In this document: positions 26,035 to 35,409 of the stretch, one piece after another
Position numbering within the stretch: the stretch's first letter is position 1
How the letters are laid out: every line of letters begins with the position of its first letter
Origin: JBCDJI01 sp964351865
GTDB lineage: Bacteria; Verrucomicrobiota; Verrucomicrobiia; Methylacidiphilales; JBCBYL01
Length of the DNA stretch: 64,000 nucleotides
Direction: 5' to 3'
Assembly: GCA_964351865.1 (NCBI GenBank)
Contig: CAYGPJ010000015.1
Coordinates: 1 to 64,000 of the forward strand
The notes under the pieces: model-generated
The model's database searches: none
Told to the model about the DNA's origin: nothing
What the model saw: only the letters and a program-made list of their open reading frames with translations
Program-made: the position numbers and the translations under genes

Positions 26035-27164
26035 ATTAATTCTTCGGTTATGGAGTCCGCCACCATGCGCCCCCGTGAGGTGAGGATAATACGATCTTGT
26101 TTAAGCTGTAACAAACTTTGTTTTTGCAGTTCTTCTAAAATAGACTCTTTTCCTACAATCCACTCCCGCCGGATGCCTGTATCAGTGCGCAAGCCCAGCA
26201 TCACCCGCTCTTTTTGTTGGGTGGCCGCGTCGAGCATCTCCCACTCGCGCTGCAACGGATCCTGACCATAAGCATGAATATCCGGCACCGTTTTCCAGCG
26301 ATGCTGCCCCACGGTCGAGCAGGCACTTGGCCCCAGTCCGATATAGTCTTCTCCCGCCCAGCATGCTTGATTGTGCTTAGCTTCTTTGCCGGCACGGGCA
26401 AAATTAGACACCTCATAATGATCAAACCCGTGCGCCGCCAGCGTGGTGATTGCCCACTCATGCATCTGCTGGCCGGTGGATTCCGGCTTAAGTTCCCCCG
26501 CTTCCAAGCGTTCCAGAAACTCCGTGTCTTCTTCATAAGTCAACTCGTAGAGCGAAATGTGATCAGGCTCTAACGCCAGCGCCTGCATCAGACTCTGTTG
26601 CCAGACATCCATCGCTTGCCCCGGTAGCGCAAACATCAAATCGATGTTTATATTTTTAAAACCGGACTGTCGTAATCGATGAACCGTTTTCTCTACATCC
26701 GCCGCTCGATGCGTCCTCCCCAGCAACTTTAGGGATTTCTCATCAAAGGCCTGCACGCCCAAGCTGATCCGGTTGACCCCGAGTTCTAATAGACGTTCCG
26801 CCTTTCGCTCAGAGATCGTCATCGGATTGGCCTCCAGTGTAAACTCCGCGACAGATTTCCACGGCCAGAATCGGCTCAATTCATCAAATTGTGACACACT
26901 CAATGCCGAAGGAGTGCCTCCGCCTAAGAATACGGTCTCCACTTGCAACGGAAAATGCTCACAGACAAATTCAAGTTCACGCTGCAAGGCCGGCAAAAAC
27001 GGCGCCATCGTTCCCGTCAGATTTCTAGTTTTGTAAAATGAACAGTAGGGACAGATATGCGTGCAGAACGGCACGTGCAGATAGAGATGCTTAATCGTAT
27101 CCTGTTGCGGAATGATTTTCTGACCTAAAATGTGAATTGAATCCGGCATCGGCCTGAAAATCAT
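26031..27164 (-). CDS. hemW: Radical SAM protein HemW (HemN-like)
   Basis: A 377-residue radical SAM protein of the HemN/HemW family. The iron-sulfur motif is C-x-x-x-C-x-x-C in VPFCTHICPYCSFYKT (about 31-46). Further family blocks are VETVFLGGGTPSAL, NPMTI, GVNRISLGVQAFDEKSLKLLGRTH, DLMFALPGQ and GLGPSACST. HemW proteins act as haem chaperones rather than coproporphyrinogen oxidases. The length and Cys spacing fit HemW better than HemN. Divergent from the gene at 27266. Confidence 0.88.
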   Translation of the reverse strand: MIFRPMPDSIHILGQKIIPQQDTIKHLYLHVPFCTHICPYCSFYKTRNLTGTMAPFLPALQRELEFVCEHFPLQVETVFLGGGTPSALSVSQFDELSRFWPWKSVAEFTLEANPMTISERKAERLLELGVNRISLGVQAFDEKSLKLLGRTHRAADVEKTVHRLRQSGFKNINIDLMFALPGQAMDVWQQSLMQALALEPDHISLYELTYEEDTEFLERLEAGELKPESTGQQMHEWAITTLAAHGFDHYEVSNFARAGKEAKHNQACWAGEDYIGLGPSACSTVGQHRWKTVPDIHAYGQDPLQREWEMLDAATQQKERVMLGLRTDTGIRREWIVGKESILEELQKQSLLQLKQDRIILTSRGRMVADSITEELI

Positions 27165-27265
27165 GCCTGAATGTCAGTATCCGCCAATCACAGAAAAATC
27201 AGCAAGCCCCCAATTGTCATAGTCACCTTGATCTTATCTTCTCCAACCATTAAAATCTCAACCTC

Positions 27266-27970
27266 GTGAAACAGGATAAAAAGAAAGAATGGTCGACATA
27301 CCGGCGACTGAATATGCACCGCCAGCACAAGTCGCGTGTCAAACGCGAGGCCATCGAGAAAGAAGGCATCTACTGTTTCGTCGGCGGCACCCGGGGTCGT
27401 CCTTTTATGCAGGTTCTCAAAGCCGACTACCTGCGCATTTTTCAGGAAGAAGAACAATCGCTACGCCAGTCCAAGTTTTTCCAGGACGTCACCCCGCATC
27501 AAGCCGCCGACCTGATGCGTCAACACCTGGAAAATCTGATTTACGATCGATTACTGATCCACATTCAAGCGCTGGAAAAAGTGGAGGAAACCACCTTAAA
27601 AAATGAAGGCCGCACCCTGTCCGCTCACGAAAAAGAAATTTACAGCAAAGCCATTAAAGACAACCGAGTTCAACTGACCCAAGAGTCCCGGGCAACGACC
27701 ACCCGCAAACGCTGGATCCAAAGCGTCCTGAGCAAAGTCAGTCAACGCTCCCAATCCAATCCACATCATCTTCAGACGGTCTGGCAGGATCTGGTCGGAG
27801 TTGAAAATGCACAGCAAGTGAGACTGAACTATGTGGATAAAAAGAAAGGGATTGCCTATTGCCAGTCAATCAATCCTTCTGCCTCTGCCAGTTTGCGGAT
27901 GCAGCGGCAACTGGCGCAGCAACTGGGGCAGGCTCTCGACCTGAAGATCTCTCGCATCGTTTACCGCTAA
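27266..27970 (+). CDS. Protein of unknown function with possible DUF721/DciA-like C-terminus
   Basis: A 234-residue soluble, basic and largely helical protein with a GTG start. The C-terminal 70 residues (from LQTVWQDLVGVENAQQVRL to LDLKISRIVYR) have the W-x-x-LVG ... strand-helix-strand layout of the DUF721/DciA fold involved in helicase loading, but the match is weak. The N-terminal 160 residues are not recognised. Its end overlaps the convergent PH-domain gene by 4 bp. Confidence 0.5.
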   Translation: MKQDKKKEWSTYRRLNMHRQHKSRVKREAIEKEGIYCFVGGTRGRPFMQVLKADYLRIFQEEEQSLRQSKFFQDVTPHQAADLMRQHLENLIYDRLLIHIQALEKVEETTLKNEGRTLSAHEKEIYSKAIKDNRVQLTQESRATTTRKRWIQSVLSKVSQRSQSNPHHLQTVWQDLVGVENAQQVRLNYVDKKKGIAYCQSINPSASASLRMQRQLAQQLGQALDLKISRIVYR

Positions 27971-28410
27971 GCCGTCGAAGACCGCCTCAACTCCACTTGC
28001 TTAATAAACTCGGCCTGATCCTCTGGCGAAACCAGCACATACGCCGCATATCCGCTGTTGTCATAATCAATTCTCAGGCGATCAAAAGACAACGTCGGTC
28101 CGGCCATAAAACTATGGCACTTAGCCATGTGGTTGATCGACTTCAGGGGAACGACCGAGCGTAATACCCCGGTGCGCACTACCAATTTATCCTGAAGCAA
28201 CTCATACTGCACCGGCAGCGTAATCATCAAGATCGCTCCGACCGTAAATACCTCGCAAACCAAAACAAAAATCAACGCGGTGAAATCTCCTTTATTCACG
28301 CACACCCATGCCGCCACAGCCAATCCTGCCAGCAGAATACAGGCAACAATCGCCAGCATCCACCAGTCGACTTTACTTCGGAAAATTAAAGGTTTTTCAC
28401 TCATAGACAT
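27967..28410 (-). CDS. Bacterial PH-domain membrane protein
   Basis: A protein of about 147 residues with two N-terminal membrane helices (WWMLAIVACILLAGLAVAAWV and ALIFVLVCEVFTVGAILMI) followed by a compact beta-rich domain: YELLQDKLVVRTGVLRSVVPLKSINHMA is the typical bacterial PH (bPH) strand pattern, ending in a C-terminal helix. Similar small proteins are annotated as PH-domain proteins without a known role. ATG at 28410 is preferred over an upstream TTG. Confidence 0.65.
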   Translation of the reverse strand: MSMSEKPLIFRSKVDWWMLAIVACILLAGLAVAAWVCVNKGDFTALIFVLVCEVFTVGAILMITLPVQYELLQDKLVVRTGVLRSVVPLKSINHMAKCHSFMAGPTLSFDRLRIDYDNSGYAAYVLVSPEDQAEFIKQVELRRSSTA

Positions 28411-28456
28411 ACTTTGCAATGGCCAATCGGCTAAGACGACCTAAATTCTACATTCC

Positions 28457-28978
28457 ATGAACATCCCGATCAAAAATAAAATCGCGGCCGGCTGGGGAGT
28501 TTCGGGTGTCGTCATCATTCTCAGTCAAGCTTGCTGGCGTCTGGCGCACGAAGCTCGACACGCCTTTGAAACAGACTGGGGGCTGATACACTGGATCATT
28601 TTCAGCCTGATCGTATTCTTCATGGCCTACTCCGAGGGATACAAAGCCTTCCAAAAACAATTTTCCCCGCGAGTGGTTTCCCGCGCCCGCACCCTGCTGA
28701 CAAATTGCACAACCGCTCAGCTCGTCTTTGCGCCGCTTTTCTGCATGGGTTTTTTTCATGCGACCAAAAAACGCAAGATCATCACCTACATTGTCACGTT
28801 CGGCATCATCCTGCTGATTATTGGGGTTCGGCTCATGCCGCATCCCTGGCGCGGCATGGTTGATGTGGGAGTCGTGGTCGGCCTGACTTGGGGCATGATC
28901 GCCATCATCGTATTCGCAGTCATCGCCTGCAAGAACCCGAACTGGGATTACCCCCCGGATTTACCTGAGGGAGAGTGA
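28457..28978 (+). CDS. Integral membrane protein of unknown function
   Basis: A 173-residue protein with four predicted membrane helices: about residues 12-26, 45-62, 90-130 (possibly two passes, the second IITYIVTFGIILLIIGVRLM) and 135-157. His-containing loops are WRLAHEARHAF and CMGFFHATKKRK. No family is recognised. It starts 46 bp from the divergent PH-domain gene and ends inside the left arm of an AT-rich inverted repeat. Confidence 0.6.
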   Translation: MNIPIKNKIAAGWGVSGVVIILSQACWRLAHEARHAFETDWGLIHWIIFSLIVFFMAYSEGYKAFQKQFSPRVVSRARTLLTNCTTAQLVFAPLFCMGFFHATKKRKIITYIVTFGIILLIIGVRLMPHPWRGMVDVGVVVGLTWGMIAIIVFAVIACKNPNWDYPPDLPEGE

Positions 28979-29079
28979 TTAAGGAATTGGGTAATTAGGT
29001 GATTAAGATTTGAAACGAAAGTCCCTCTGTCTCGTTTGCCCTTTTACTCAATCACTTAATCCCTCAATAACCTAATCAC
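28975..29079. terminator. AT-rich long inverted repeat between convergent genes
   Basis: The arm 28975-29007 (GTGATTAAGGAATTGGGTAA...) is an imperfect inverse of 29047-29079, and an inner AAACGA/TCGTTT stem sits near 29013-29035. It spans the whole gap between the convergent membrane-protein and hisI genes. It probably acts as a bidirectional terminator, or is a decayed palindromic repeat. No poly-T tract is obvious. Confidence 0.5.
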
Positions 29080-29480
29080 TATAAAAACTTCAGCTCGTCG
29101 CCAGAAATCGACCGATAGTAACAGGTCTCACGAGTTTTACCGTTCGCATCTTTGGTATGGCAGACCCCGCCTTTTTCCGGAATCACCAGATAGAGTAAAG
29201 AATTCTGCTCACAATTGATGCGAATGTCCTTCATGATGAGAGTGTCGCCAGAAGTCTGTCCCTTGACCCAAAGCTCATTGCGGGAGGAGCTCCAGAAGGT
29301 CGCGATTCCCGTTTCGAGAGTATGCCGGAAAGCCTTTTCGTTGGTATAGGCTAAAACCAGCACATCCTTGGTCTCGGCATGCTGCACCACCACTGGCAGC
29401 ATATCGTGCCCCGTTCCGGCTACCTTCGCCAGCTTCTTAAAATCCAGTTGGAGCTGTGATCCTTCTTCTAAATCCTTCAT
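29079..29480 (-). CDS. hisI: Phosphoribosyl-AMP cyclohydrolase
   Basis: A 133-residue HisI that opens the adenine ring of phosphoribosyl-AMP in histidine synthesis. Family blocks: VLVLAYTNEKAFRHTLETGIATFWSSSRNELWVKG, then the metal-binding motif D-I-R-I-N-C-E and the C-terminal C-x7-C in GGVCHTKDANGKTRETCYYRS. It is not fused to HisE. Isolated from other his genes. Confidence 0.96.
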   Translation of the reverse strand: MKDLEEGSQLQLDFKKLAKVAGTGHDMLPVVVQHAETKDVLVLAYTNEKAFRHTLETGIATFWSSSRNELWVKGQTSGDTLIMKDIRINCEQNSLLYLVIPEKGGVCHTKDANGKTRETCYYRSISGDELKFL

Positions 29481-29581
29481 GACACAAGCGTAAAGCTATC
29501 CGGCCCACAGATAAGTTCAATCCATATTACCAAATCTCAGCCAGTTGCATTCGATAGAATCTTATCCTAGGGTCGCTCTGC

Positions 29582-31222
29582 ATGTTTCAAATGTTCCAAT
29601 CACCAAAGTTTTTTTTCCTGCTGGAACAGATGATTCTATTGATGCTGGCGGCTATTTTCACCAGCTATGCCCTCACCCTGTCATTTGATTATGGTCGTCT
29701 ATCCACCGTTCCCAATTACGATGATTGCGTCTATCTCCACAAAGCGGCACTCTATCTTCAGACGCTCGAAACCAGAGGAATCCTCGCGCTGTTCGAGCAA
29801 ATACAGAGCCATGGTTTGCATAGCCCTTTTTCAATTGCATGGGCCAGTATCGCCTACACCTTTATTTCTACCGAAGACTGGTCTCCTTATGCCCTAAACG
29901 GACTGCTCATCTTTTTACTGCTAAATTTGTTGAATTACATTTTACGCAGACAATCACTGCCATTACGGGTTTTCATATTAACGGCGTTTCTCTTACTTCC
30001 ATTCTGCTTTCTCACGGTTGTTGAATTCCGGCCTGACCTGCTGTGGGGAATATTATGCGGGTTCGCATGTGTCTGGGCGGTCTCAGAGCCCGATGTTTGG
30101 CTGAGCCTACGGAAAACGACGCTGCTTTGCTTGATATTTACTGCCGCATTACTGGTAAAACCGACCATTTTTTTAATTACGATGGCTATGGCCGGCTACA
30201 CCTTGACCGCATCGGTGATGCTCCGGCGGCAAGTATCCGGATATTGGCCCGACCACAATGATATTCAACGATTCCTCATAGCCTGCCTGATCGCGCTTGC
30301 CACCTGCCTGCCATACATCCTATTTTTCGGTGCTGATATCTGGCATTACTTCTGGGAAAACCAATTCGGTGCCAACCGATCCGTCTGGTTGTTTAAGGGA
30401 AACTTATGGGAGAACCAATTGTACTACATCTGGGGAACAGGCCATCGAAACAACCTCCGCACCCCCGGCAACATTATCGTCATTTCAGCACTGATCAGCT
30501 TGGTACTGGTTTGGCGCGTTAGTAAAACTGCAGAACACCAGAAAAACCTCTGGCTATTGGGCACCCCTCTCCCAGCGCTCCTCGCATGTAACCTTTCAGG
30601 GATGAAGTCGGCTTACCTCGGAGCTGCGTTTTATGCATCGATATTATTCATCGCAGCATATCTACTGGGTAGACTACCCCAATCAAATCTTTTACCCCGG
30701 AGCTTGGTTCTTAAAAAACACTCCTTTATCTGCCTGCTCTCCATTAGCCCGCTCCTGTTACTGCCTTTGCAGAAATTGCCCTCTCAAAGCAGGTGGCTCA
30801 ATGAGCATCGGCTTTCATTTTCTGAACCTACTCAATCTATGACCCGCCAGTTCCTGGCACTGCCCGAGCAAAACCTGGGACTGGTTTTATTTATCCAAAG
30901 TGGCCCGGTAGTTCCCGAAGCTGTCGCCATCAAGTTGATTCAACAAGGAAGACAGGTCAATTACAGCTCTCTGGCATTTAAAACCTCGATGGAGGACATT
31001 CAAATTTCGCTTCAAAATGCGCAGTTCATTGTCGTTCAACCTTTGGGACTGGAAGGAGAGACCCCAGGTTTACCGGCAGCTGGCTTGCAGGCTTCTCTGT
31101 TGCAATACCTGAACCATTCCGAAACATGGGAGATAAGCTTTCGCGTTCCGATCGACCATCACTCAGCTATCAGTGTTTTTAAGCAGCAAACAAATACCAA
31201 TTTACAAAAAACTATCCGCTAG
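29582..31222 (+). CDS. Polytopic membrane protein, probable GT-C glycosyltransferase
   Basis: A 546-residue protein with about ten to eleven hydrophobic helices spread from residue 15 to about 400, then a soluble C-terminal domain of about 130 residues. The first large loop holds acidic residues in NYDDCVYLHKAALYL, compatible with the catalytic loop-1 Asp of GT-C enzymes (ArnT/PMT type, which use lipid-linked sugars). The exact family cannot be named. It opens the polysaccharide cluster and faces the convergent glycosyltransferase at 31232. Confidence 0.6.
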   Translation: MFQMFQSPKFFFLLEQMILLMLAAIFTSYALTLSFDYGRLSTVPNYDDCVYLHKAALYLQTLETRGILALFEQIQSHGLHSPFSIAWASIAYTFISTEDWSPYALNGLLIFLLLNLLNYILRRQSLPLRVFILTAFLLLPFCFLTVVEFRPDLLWGILCGFACVWAVSEPDVWLSLRKTTLLCLIFTAALLVKPTIFLITMAMAGYTLTASVMLRRQVSGYWPDHNDIQRFLIACLIALATCLPYILFFGADIWHYFWENQFGANRSVWLFKGNLWENQLYYIWGTGHRNNLRTPGNIIVISALISLVLVWRVSKTAEHQKNLWLLGTPLPALLACNLSGMKSAYLGAAFYASILFIAAYLLGRLPQSNLLPRSLVLKKHSFICLLSISPLLLLPLQKLPSQSRWLNEHRLSFSEPTQSMTRQFLALPEQNLGLVLFIQSGPVVPEAVAIKLIQQGRQVNYSSLAFKTSMEDIQISLQNAQFIVVQPLGLEGETPGLPAAGLQASLLQYLNHSETWEISFRVPIDHHSAISVFKQQTNTNLQKTIR

Positions 31223-31231
31223 CCTAGCAAT

Positions 31232-32740
31232 TTACTTGCCATAAAGAAAACCTTTCGATTCCAAACGTTGCAGAACAACACGCGTCCAGGGAATGCCAAA
31301 TATTCTGGAATCTCCCGAGTCCAACTCTAGCCGTAGCGATTCAAGTTTTAATACCGTAGGGCTACCCCCATTTAAATGAAACGAGGATGTCCTCAATTCA
31401 TTCCTTTTGATCTCAAATCTCAATGCCTCATGATTTATAGATACACTCAGTTTTTTAAAATTAATCATCGTTTGAAAACCATCCAATACCTTCATTTTGA
31501 GGATATACTGACCCGCCGGGATGGCGCCCTGAATCTCAGCTTTAGGCTGTGCCCAACGGAACCATGTTCCATCTCTTTCTTCTCTATCATAAAACCCGCT
31601 CAACTTTGCGTCTTCAAGTAAAACTGGACTCCAATCCAAATCTTTCGAATCATTCACCTCAACTGGTGAGTAAACCAGTTCGGAAAAACTTACCGTCTCT
31701 ATTTTAGAAGGTGGGCACTTCATTGAACTTTTTTCCTGAGCCTCTGCCAGTGCTTGCTTTATAAGTTCTCCCAAAACAGGTCCTCGACTCAACGTTCCTT
31801 TTGATAACTCCGTATCAATCACATTATCCGAAATAAAGACAGATTCCCGACAATACGCTTCGACATGACTAACGTTGAATCCAAACAGGCGGGCCGCTTC
31901 GCGCCACATTCTTACCGGTGTCTCCAAGGTGATTGGATTTTCACCGGGCCAGTGCATCGGAAATCGGTTATGCTTGGTAAACTTTTCCATCCAGTGATTT
32001 GTCGAAGCCAAATAGAAATGCGCGTGCCACCCCCGCTCAACAGAAGGTAACGGGATGTAAACCGGTCGCTTCCCTATGGGCAATTCCTGCATAATCGTCC
32101 AGCGATGAGAATCATATGCTCGGACCGGAGCATTAACGCGGACGAACGACTGCCCTTGGGCATGACCTAAAAAACCTTTCCATATGACCCGCTCTGCACC
32201 CTTGGCATCCCGTATGGTTCGTTGAAATTTTTCAGATCTAATAAATACGTTATTTTCGTAAAAGGGATCTTGCATGAGAAGTTGCTGCGGCAGTAACTCT
32301 TTAGTGGTCAATTTCACCTGAATTACCTCCTCATCAATCGCATCAAAAAGCGAATGCAGATCATGTTCATGACATGGATCATCCGGTTTCCTGTCGCCAA
32401 ATGATAGCGCACAGGCAAATTCGTCTGCATCAATGATGAGCAACCAGTCAACACCATCATCGCGTGCCCATCCGAGTGCCCGATCCATCGCCAATCGGTG
32501 AATTTCTGATATATAATTTAATGATTCCGGAAGACTGCCGCTCAATCGCACTATTTTGACCCATGAAAATTCTCGGGCGATTTGCTCCGAATCATCGGTG
32601 CAGTCATGCAGGAACAGGTAGCACCGATCTATTCCCGCCATATGATGATAAGCCAGATGAGCCCGTAAGAACCTCGCTTCATTGCGAACAATCATCACCA
32701 TGGCCAACTTGGGGATTCTCGAATCTTTGAATTTCATCAT
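31232..32740 (-). CDS. Glycosyltransferase family 2/92-like protein with C-terminal domain
   Basis: A 502-residue protein. The N-terminal 280 residues form a GT-A fold of the Glyco_tranf_2_4/GT92 group: VMIVRNEARFLRAHLAYHHMAG, LFLHDCTDDSEQIA, and the metal-binding D-x-D in WLLIIDADEFA. The last 130 residues form a beta-rich region (FYDREERDGTWFRWAQPKAEIQG ... VLKLESLRLELDSGD) that looks like a carbohydrate-binding or lectin-like module. Likely a sugar transferase of the surface polysaccharide pathway; specificity unknown. Confidence 0.75.
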   Translation of the reverse strand: MMKFKDSRIPKLAMVMIVRNEARFLRAHLAYHHMAGIDRCYLFLHDCTDDSEQIAREFSWVKIVRLSGSLPESLNYISEIHRLAMDRALGWARDDGVDWLLIIDADEFACALSFGDRKPDDPCHEHDLHSLFDAIDEEVIQVKLTTKELLPQQLLMQDPFYENNVFIRSEKFQRTIRDAKGAERVIWKGFLGHAQGQSFVRVNAPVRAYDSHRWTIMQELPIGKRPVYIPLPSVERGWHAHFYLASTNHWMEKFTKHNRFPMHWPGENPITLETPVRMWREAARLFGFNVSHVEAYCRESVFISDNVIDTELSKGTLSRGPVLGELIKQALAEAQEKSSMKCPPSKIETVSFSELVYSPVEVNDSKDLDWSPVLLEDAKLSGFYDREERDGTWFRWAQPKAEIQGAIPAGQYILKMKVLDGFQTMINFKKLSVSINHEALRFEIKRNELRTSSFHLNGGSPTVLKLESLRLELDSGDSRIFGIPWTRVVLQRLESKGFLYGK

Positions 32741-32876
32741 GATCTATCGATCGCAGCATGGTCATGCTTGGTGAAATTGTCGAATTTTTGCTTCTCAAAA
32801 TACCTTAGGCATCAATGATTACCATTTATATATTACACGCTATGCTTGCTCTTAGACCCTTACCCACTTTCAGATC

Positions 32877-33800
32877 ATGACCTTAAGCCGGCTATTTAAT
32901 GGCTTCATGCATCAGCAAATGATGCGTGGCGATCACTCGATGCGATTAGGGCTCCTGGAGCAATATCCGCCACGCCCGCTAAAAGTTCAGGAACCCTTTC
33001 CTGCCTCTGTTCGCGATGAAGAGCTACCCTTGATCAGTATCGTTACCCCTTCCTATATGCAGGGAAAATTCATTGAAAGAACCATCCAAAGTGTTCTTTC
33101 TCAGAACTACCCCAAACTCGAATATATTATTCAAGATGGAGGATCTACGGACACAACCCTTGAGGTTATTCGGAAATATCAGAGCCAGCTTACCTATTTC
33201 TCATCAGAACCGGATCAGGGGCAGGCAGATGCCATCAATAAAGGATTTTCTCACGCTTCAGGTGAAATCCTGGCCTGGATCAATTCAGATGATATGCTTA
33301 CCCCGCAAGCATTGCATTACATCGGTAGCTACTTTGCGCAAAATCCCGATGTGGACGTGATCTACGGTCACCGGATTGTCGTCGATGCCGTCGACCGTGA
33401 AATCGGACGATGGGTCGTTCCCTCACATAGCCGCTCCGGCATCATCTGGGCCGACTATGTACCACAAGAAACCCTCTTCTGGCGCAGATCTTTGCTGAAA
33501 GGCCAACCTCCCTTAGATCAAAATTTCTCTTTTGCGCTGGATTGGGATTTTATTTTAAGACTGGAGGAAGCCGGAGCTCAATTTAAACGCCTCCCGTACT
33601 ATCTCGGCTACTTCCGGATTCATGACCAACAGAAAACCAGCTTGCTCATCAATGAAACTGGCCTGCTGGAGATGAACCGTATTCGTGAGAGAATCCACGG
33701 ACATCAACCTACCGATAAAGAAATTTCTGATCAAACGATGGGCTACCGCTGGCGCGCGATATTCCTCTCCCGATTACTGGAGATGGGCATACGGATTTAA
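32877..33800 (+). CDS. Glycosyltransferase family 2
   Basis: A 307-residue GT2. After a 45-residue N-terminal extension the canonical start ISIVTPSYMQGKFIERTIQSVLSQNYP appears, then EYIIQDGGSTDTT, the D-x-D-like AWINSDDML and the acceptor region FSFALDWDFILRLEEAG. It transfers a nucleotide-sugar residue to the growing glycan. It stops one base before the convergent gene at 33802. Confidence 0.9.
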   Translation: MTLSRLFNGFMHQQMMRGDHSMRLGLLEQYPPRPLKVQEPFPASVRDEELPLISIVTPSYMQGKFIERTIQSVLSQNYPKLEYIIQDGGSTDTTLEVIRKYQSQLTYFSSEPDQGQADAINKGFSHASGEILAWINSDDMLTPQALHYIGSYFAQNPDVDVIYGHRIVVDAVDREIGRWVVPSHSRSGIIWADYVPQETLFWRRSLLKGQPPLDQNFSFALDWDFILRLEEAGAQFKRLPYYLGYFRIHDQQKTSLLINETGLLEMNRIRERIHGHQPTDKEISDQTMGYRWRAIFLSRLLEMGIRI

Positions 33801-33801
33801 A

Positions 33802-35409
33802 TTACTTTACCAGCAGGCTCTTACCAGCCAAAGGCTGGGGAGGTTCTATTCCCAACAGATCGAGCAAAGTCGCAGACACATCAAAGATATGCCCGTCACC
33901 CTTTAAATCACTCGCAGATAGACGTGGTCCACGTCCTGCCACAAAGGCGTTTGAATTATGCACCCCGGCCCTTAAAGCTGGCAACGGACCTACCGTGCCA
34001 TCCTGCGGAGAGTTCAGTTTCCCCATCGGATGATCTTTCCAGAACACCATCAGATCAGCAGGTGTCGCTTCTGGTAAATGCCCGGCATGGTCCCGAACCC
34101 GCTCGATACGTTCAATCGCCGGCAAGCCAGTTTCGGAGCTCACATACGTTTCCAGCATTCGGCAGATACGTTCCGTTTCTGGAATAAACTCATCGGTCCC
34201 CACTCTGCCTCGCGCCTCTCTACCTTTGACGTTTAATCGAATAAACCCGTCTGAGAATGTCGGCAACGCAAAGGCACGCATATGTGGCCAGTAAGGTTCG
34301 AGCCAAACCGTAGGCTGATAGTTCATCACTGGTCTCGTCTCCGGCGCATAGGGCGCAGGCGACAAGTGGAGTAATCGTTCAATTTTGATGGCTGCCGTTT
34401 CGTTCAAATACTGTCTTAAATTCCGCTGTAACCATCCCGGTTGCCTGGCATGCCTTGACGTTTGAACCACCCAATTCTTTCGCACCTCTTCTGGAACGTT
34501 GTCCAATAGTGGTGGTAGCTCAGTCTGGTATTCAAAGGAGCTTTCTCCAGGGAATGAATACCTGAACAGCATCTCAGGCAAAAATGCGATGTTCGGAACT
34601 TCGGCATGATTCTCCGACATCCCTTCCACCGCTGCTATTAGCACCTCGGTGTCTACCCCGGCATGCTCGATGAGTTCCGCTAGCGCACGATCCGTTTCGA
34701 CGTATATATTTTTTACAGGATCTTCACCGTTCAGGCTTTCGTGAAACGCGCGATTGCCGGCATGCTTCATTAAATAATGCGCCCCAGTATGCGTTTCAGA
34801 TGTGGCCGTCATCGCTAATTGCCACGGATATTTATCCATCAGGTATCGCATCGCACGTGACCGCAGTCGGATGCCTGCCAGTTGACGCTCATACAGCGCA
34901 CGACATGATTCTACGGAACCCAGTAGAGCAAAATCAATTCCGTGCTCAGGGTGGGGGCCGATCTCATCCATTAGATCCTGCCACACCTCGGGACGAGAAG
35001 CAGTTCCCCCTACCGCAAAGCCATGGCAGCCCCAATCGATAATTTGAGTGCATCGTCGCTGTTTTAAAATAGGACACATCGGCAAATCAAAGCTCAATAC
35101 ATCCAACTCATCACCCAAATCAAAAAATGGGGGAATCGTATCAAACCCGCTCTGCAGATTCATCGAGGTAGTATAATGCTCAGGATTAAAAAGATGCGGG
35201 CCGTGGAAACCATGCGCTTCAGGAGGATGACCGGTGAAAAAGGAAACCTGCACACTTTCCGCCAACGAATGGTTTAATGAACGCAGGCGACCGTACCCTC
35301 CGGCTTTTATCATGCCTCCCAAAGTCGGCATACAGCCCTCTTCGACATATGTCTCAATTAAGCCCGCATCTGCGGCATCCAGAAATACAAAAAGTACTTT
35401 CGGTTTCAT
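33802..35409 (-). CDS. Alkaline-phosphatase-superfamily enzyme (phosphodiesterase-like)
   Basis: A 535-residue protein of the type I phosphodiesterase/nucleotide pyrophosphatase group. The N-terminus VLFVFLDAADAGLIETYVEEGCMPTLGGMI carries the metal-binding Asp, and VSFFTGHPPEAHGFHG the nucleophile Thr loop. The usual S-D-H-G motif is replaced by EGMSENHAEVP near residue 265. No signal peptide is seen, so it acts in the cytoplasm. It follows the carbamoyltransferase gene without a gap, which suggests a linked step such as trimming or modifying an activated donor. The substrate is unknown. Confidence 0.7.
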   Translation of the reverse strand: MKPKVLFVFLDAADAGLIETYVEEGCMPTLGGMIKAGGYGRLRSLNHSLAESVQVSFFTGHPPEAHGFHGPHLFNPEHYTTSMNLQSGFDTIPPFFDLGDELDVLSFDLPMCPILKQRRCTQIIDWGCHGFAVGGTASRPEVWQDLMDEIGPHPEHGIDFALLGSVESCRALYERQLAGIRLRSRAMRYLMDKYPWQLAMTATSETHTGAHYLMKHAGNRAFHESLNGEDPVKNIYVETDRALAELIEHAGVDTEVLIAAVEGMSENHAEVPNIAFLPEMLFRYSFPGESSFEYQTELPPLLDNVPEEVRKNWVVQTSRHARQPGWLQRNLRQYLNETAAIKIERLLHLSPAPYAPETRPVMNYQPTVWLEPYWPHMRAFALPTFSDGFIRLNVKGREARGRVGTDEFIPETERICRMLETYVSSETGLPAIERIERVRDHAGHLPEATPADLMVFWKDHPMGKLNSPQDGTVGPLPALRAGVHNSNAFVAGRGPRLSASDLKGDGHIFDVSATLLDLLGIEPPQPLAGKSLLVK

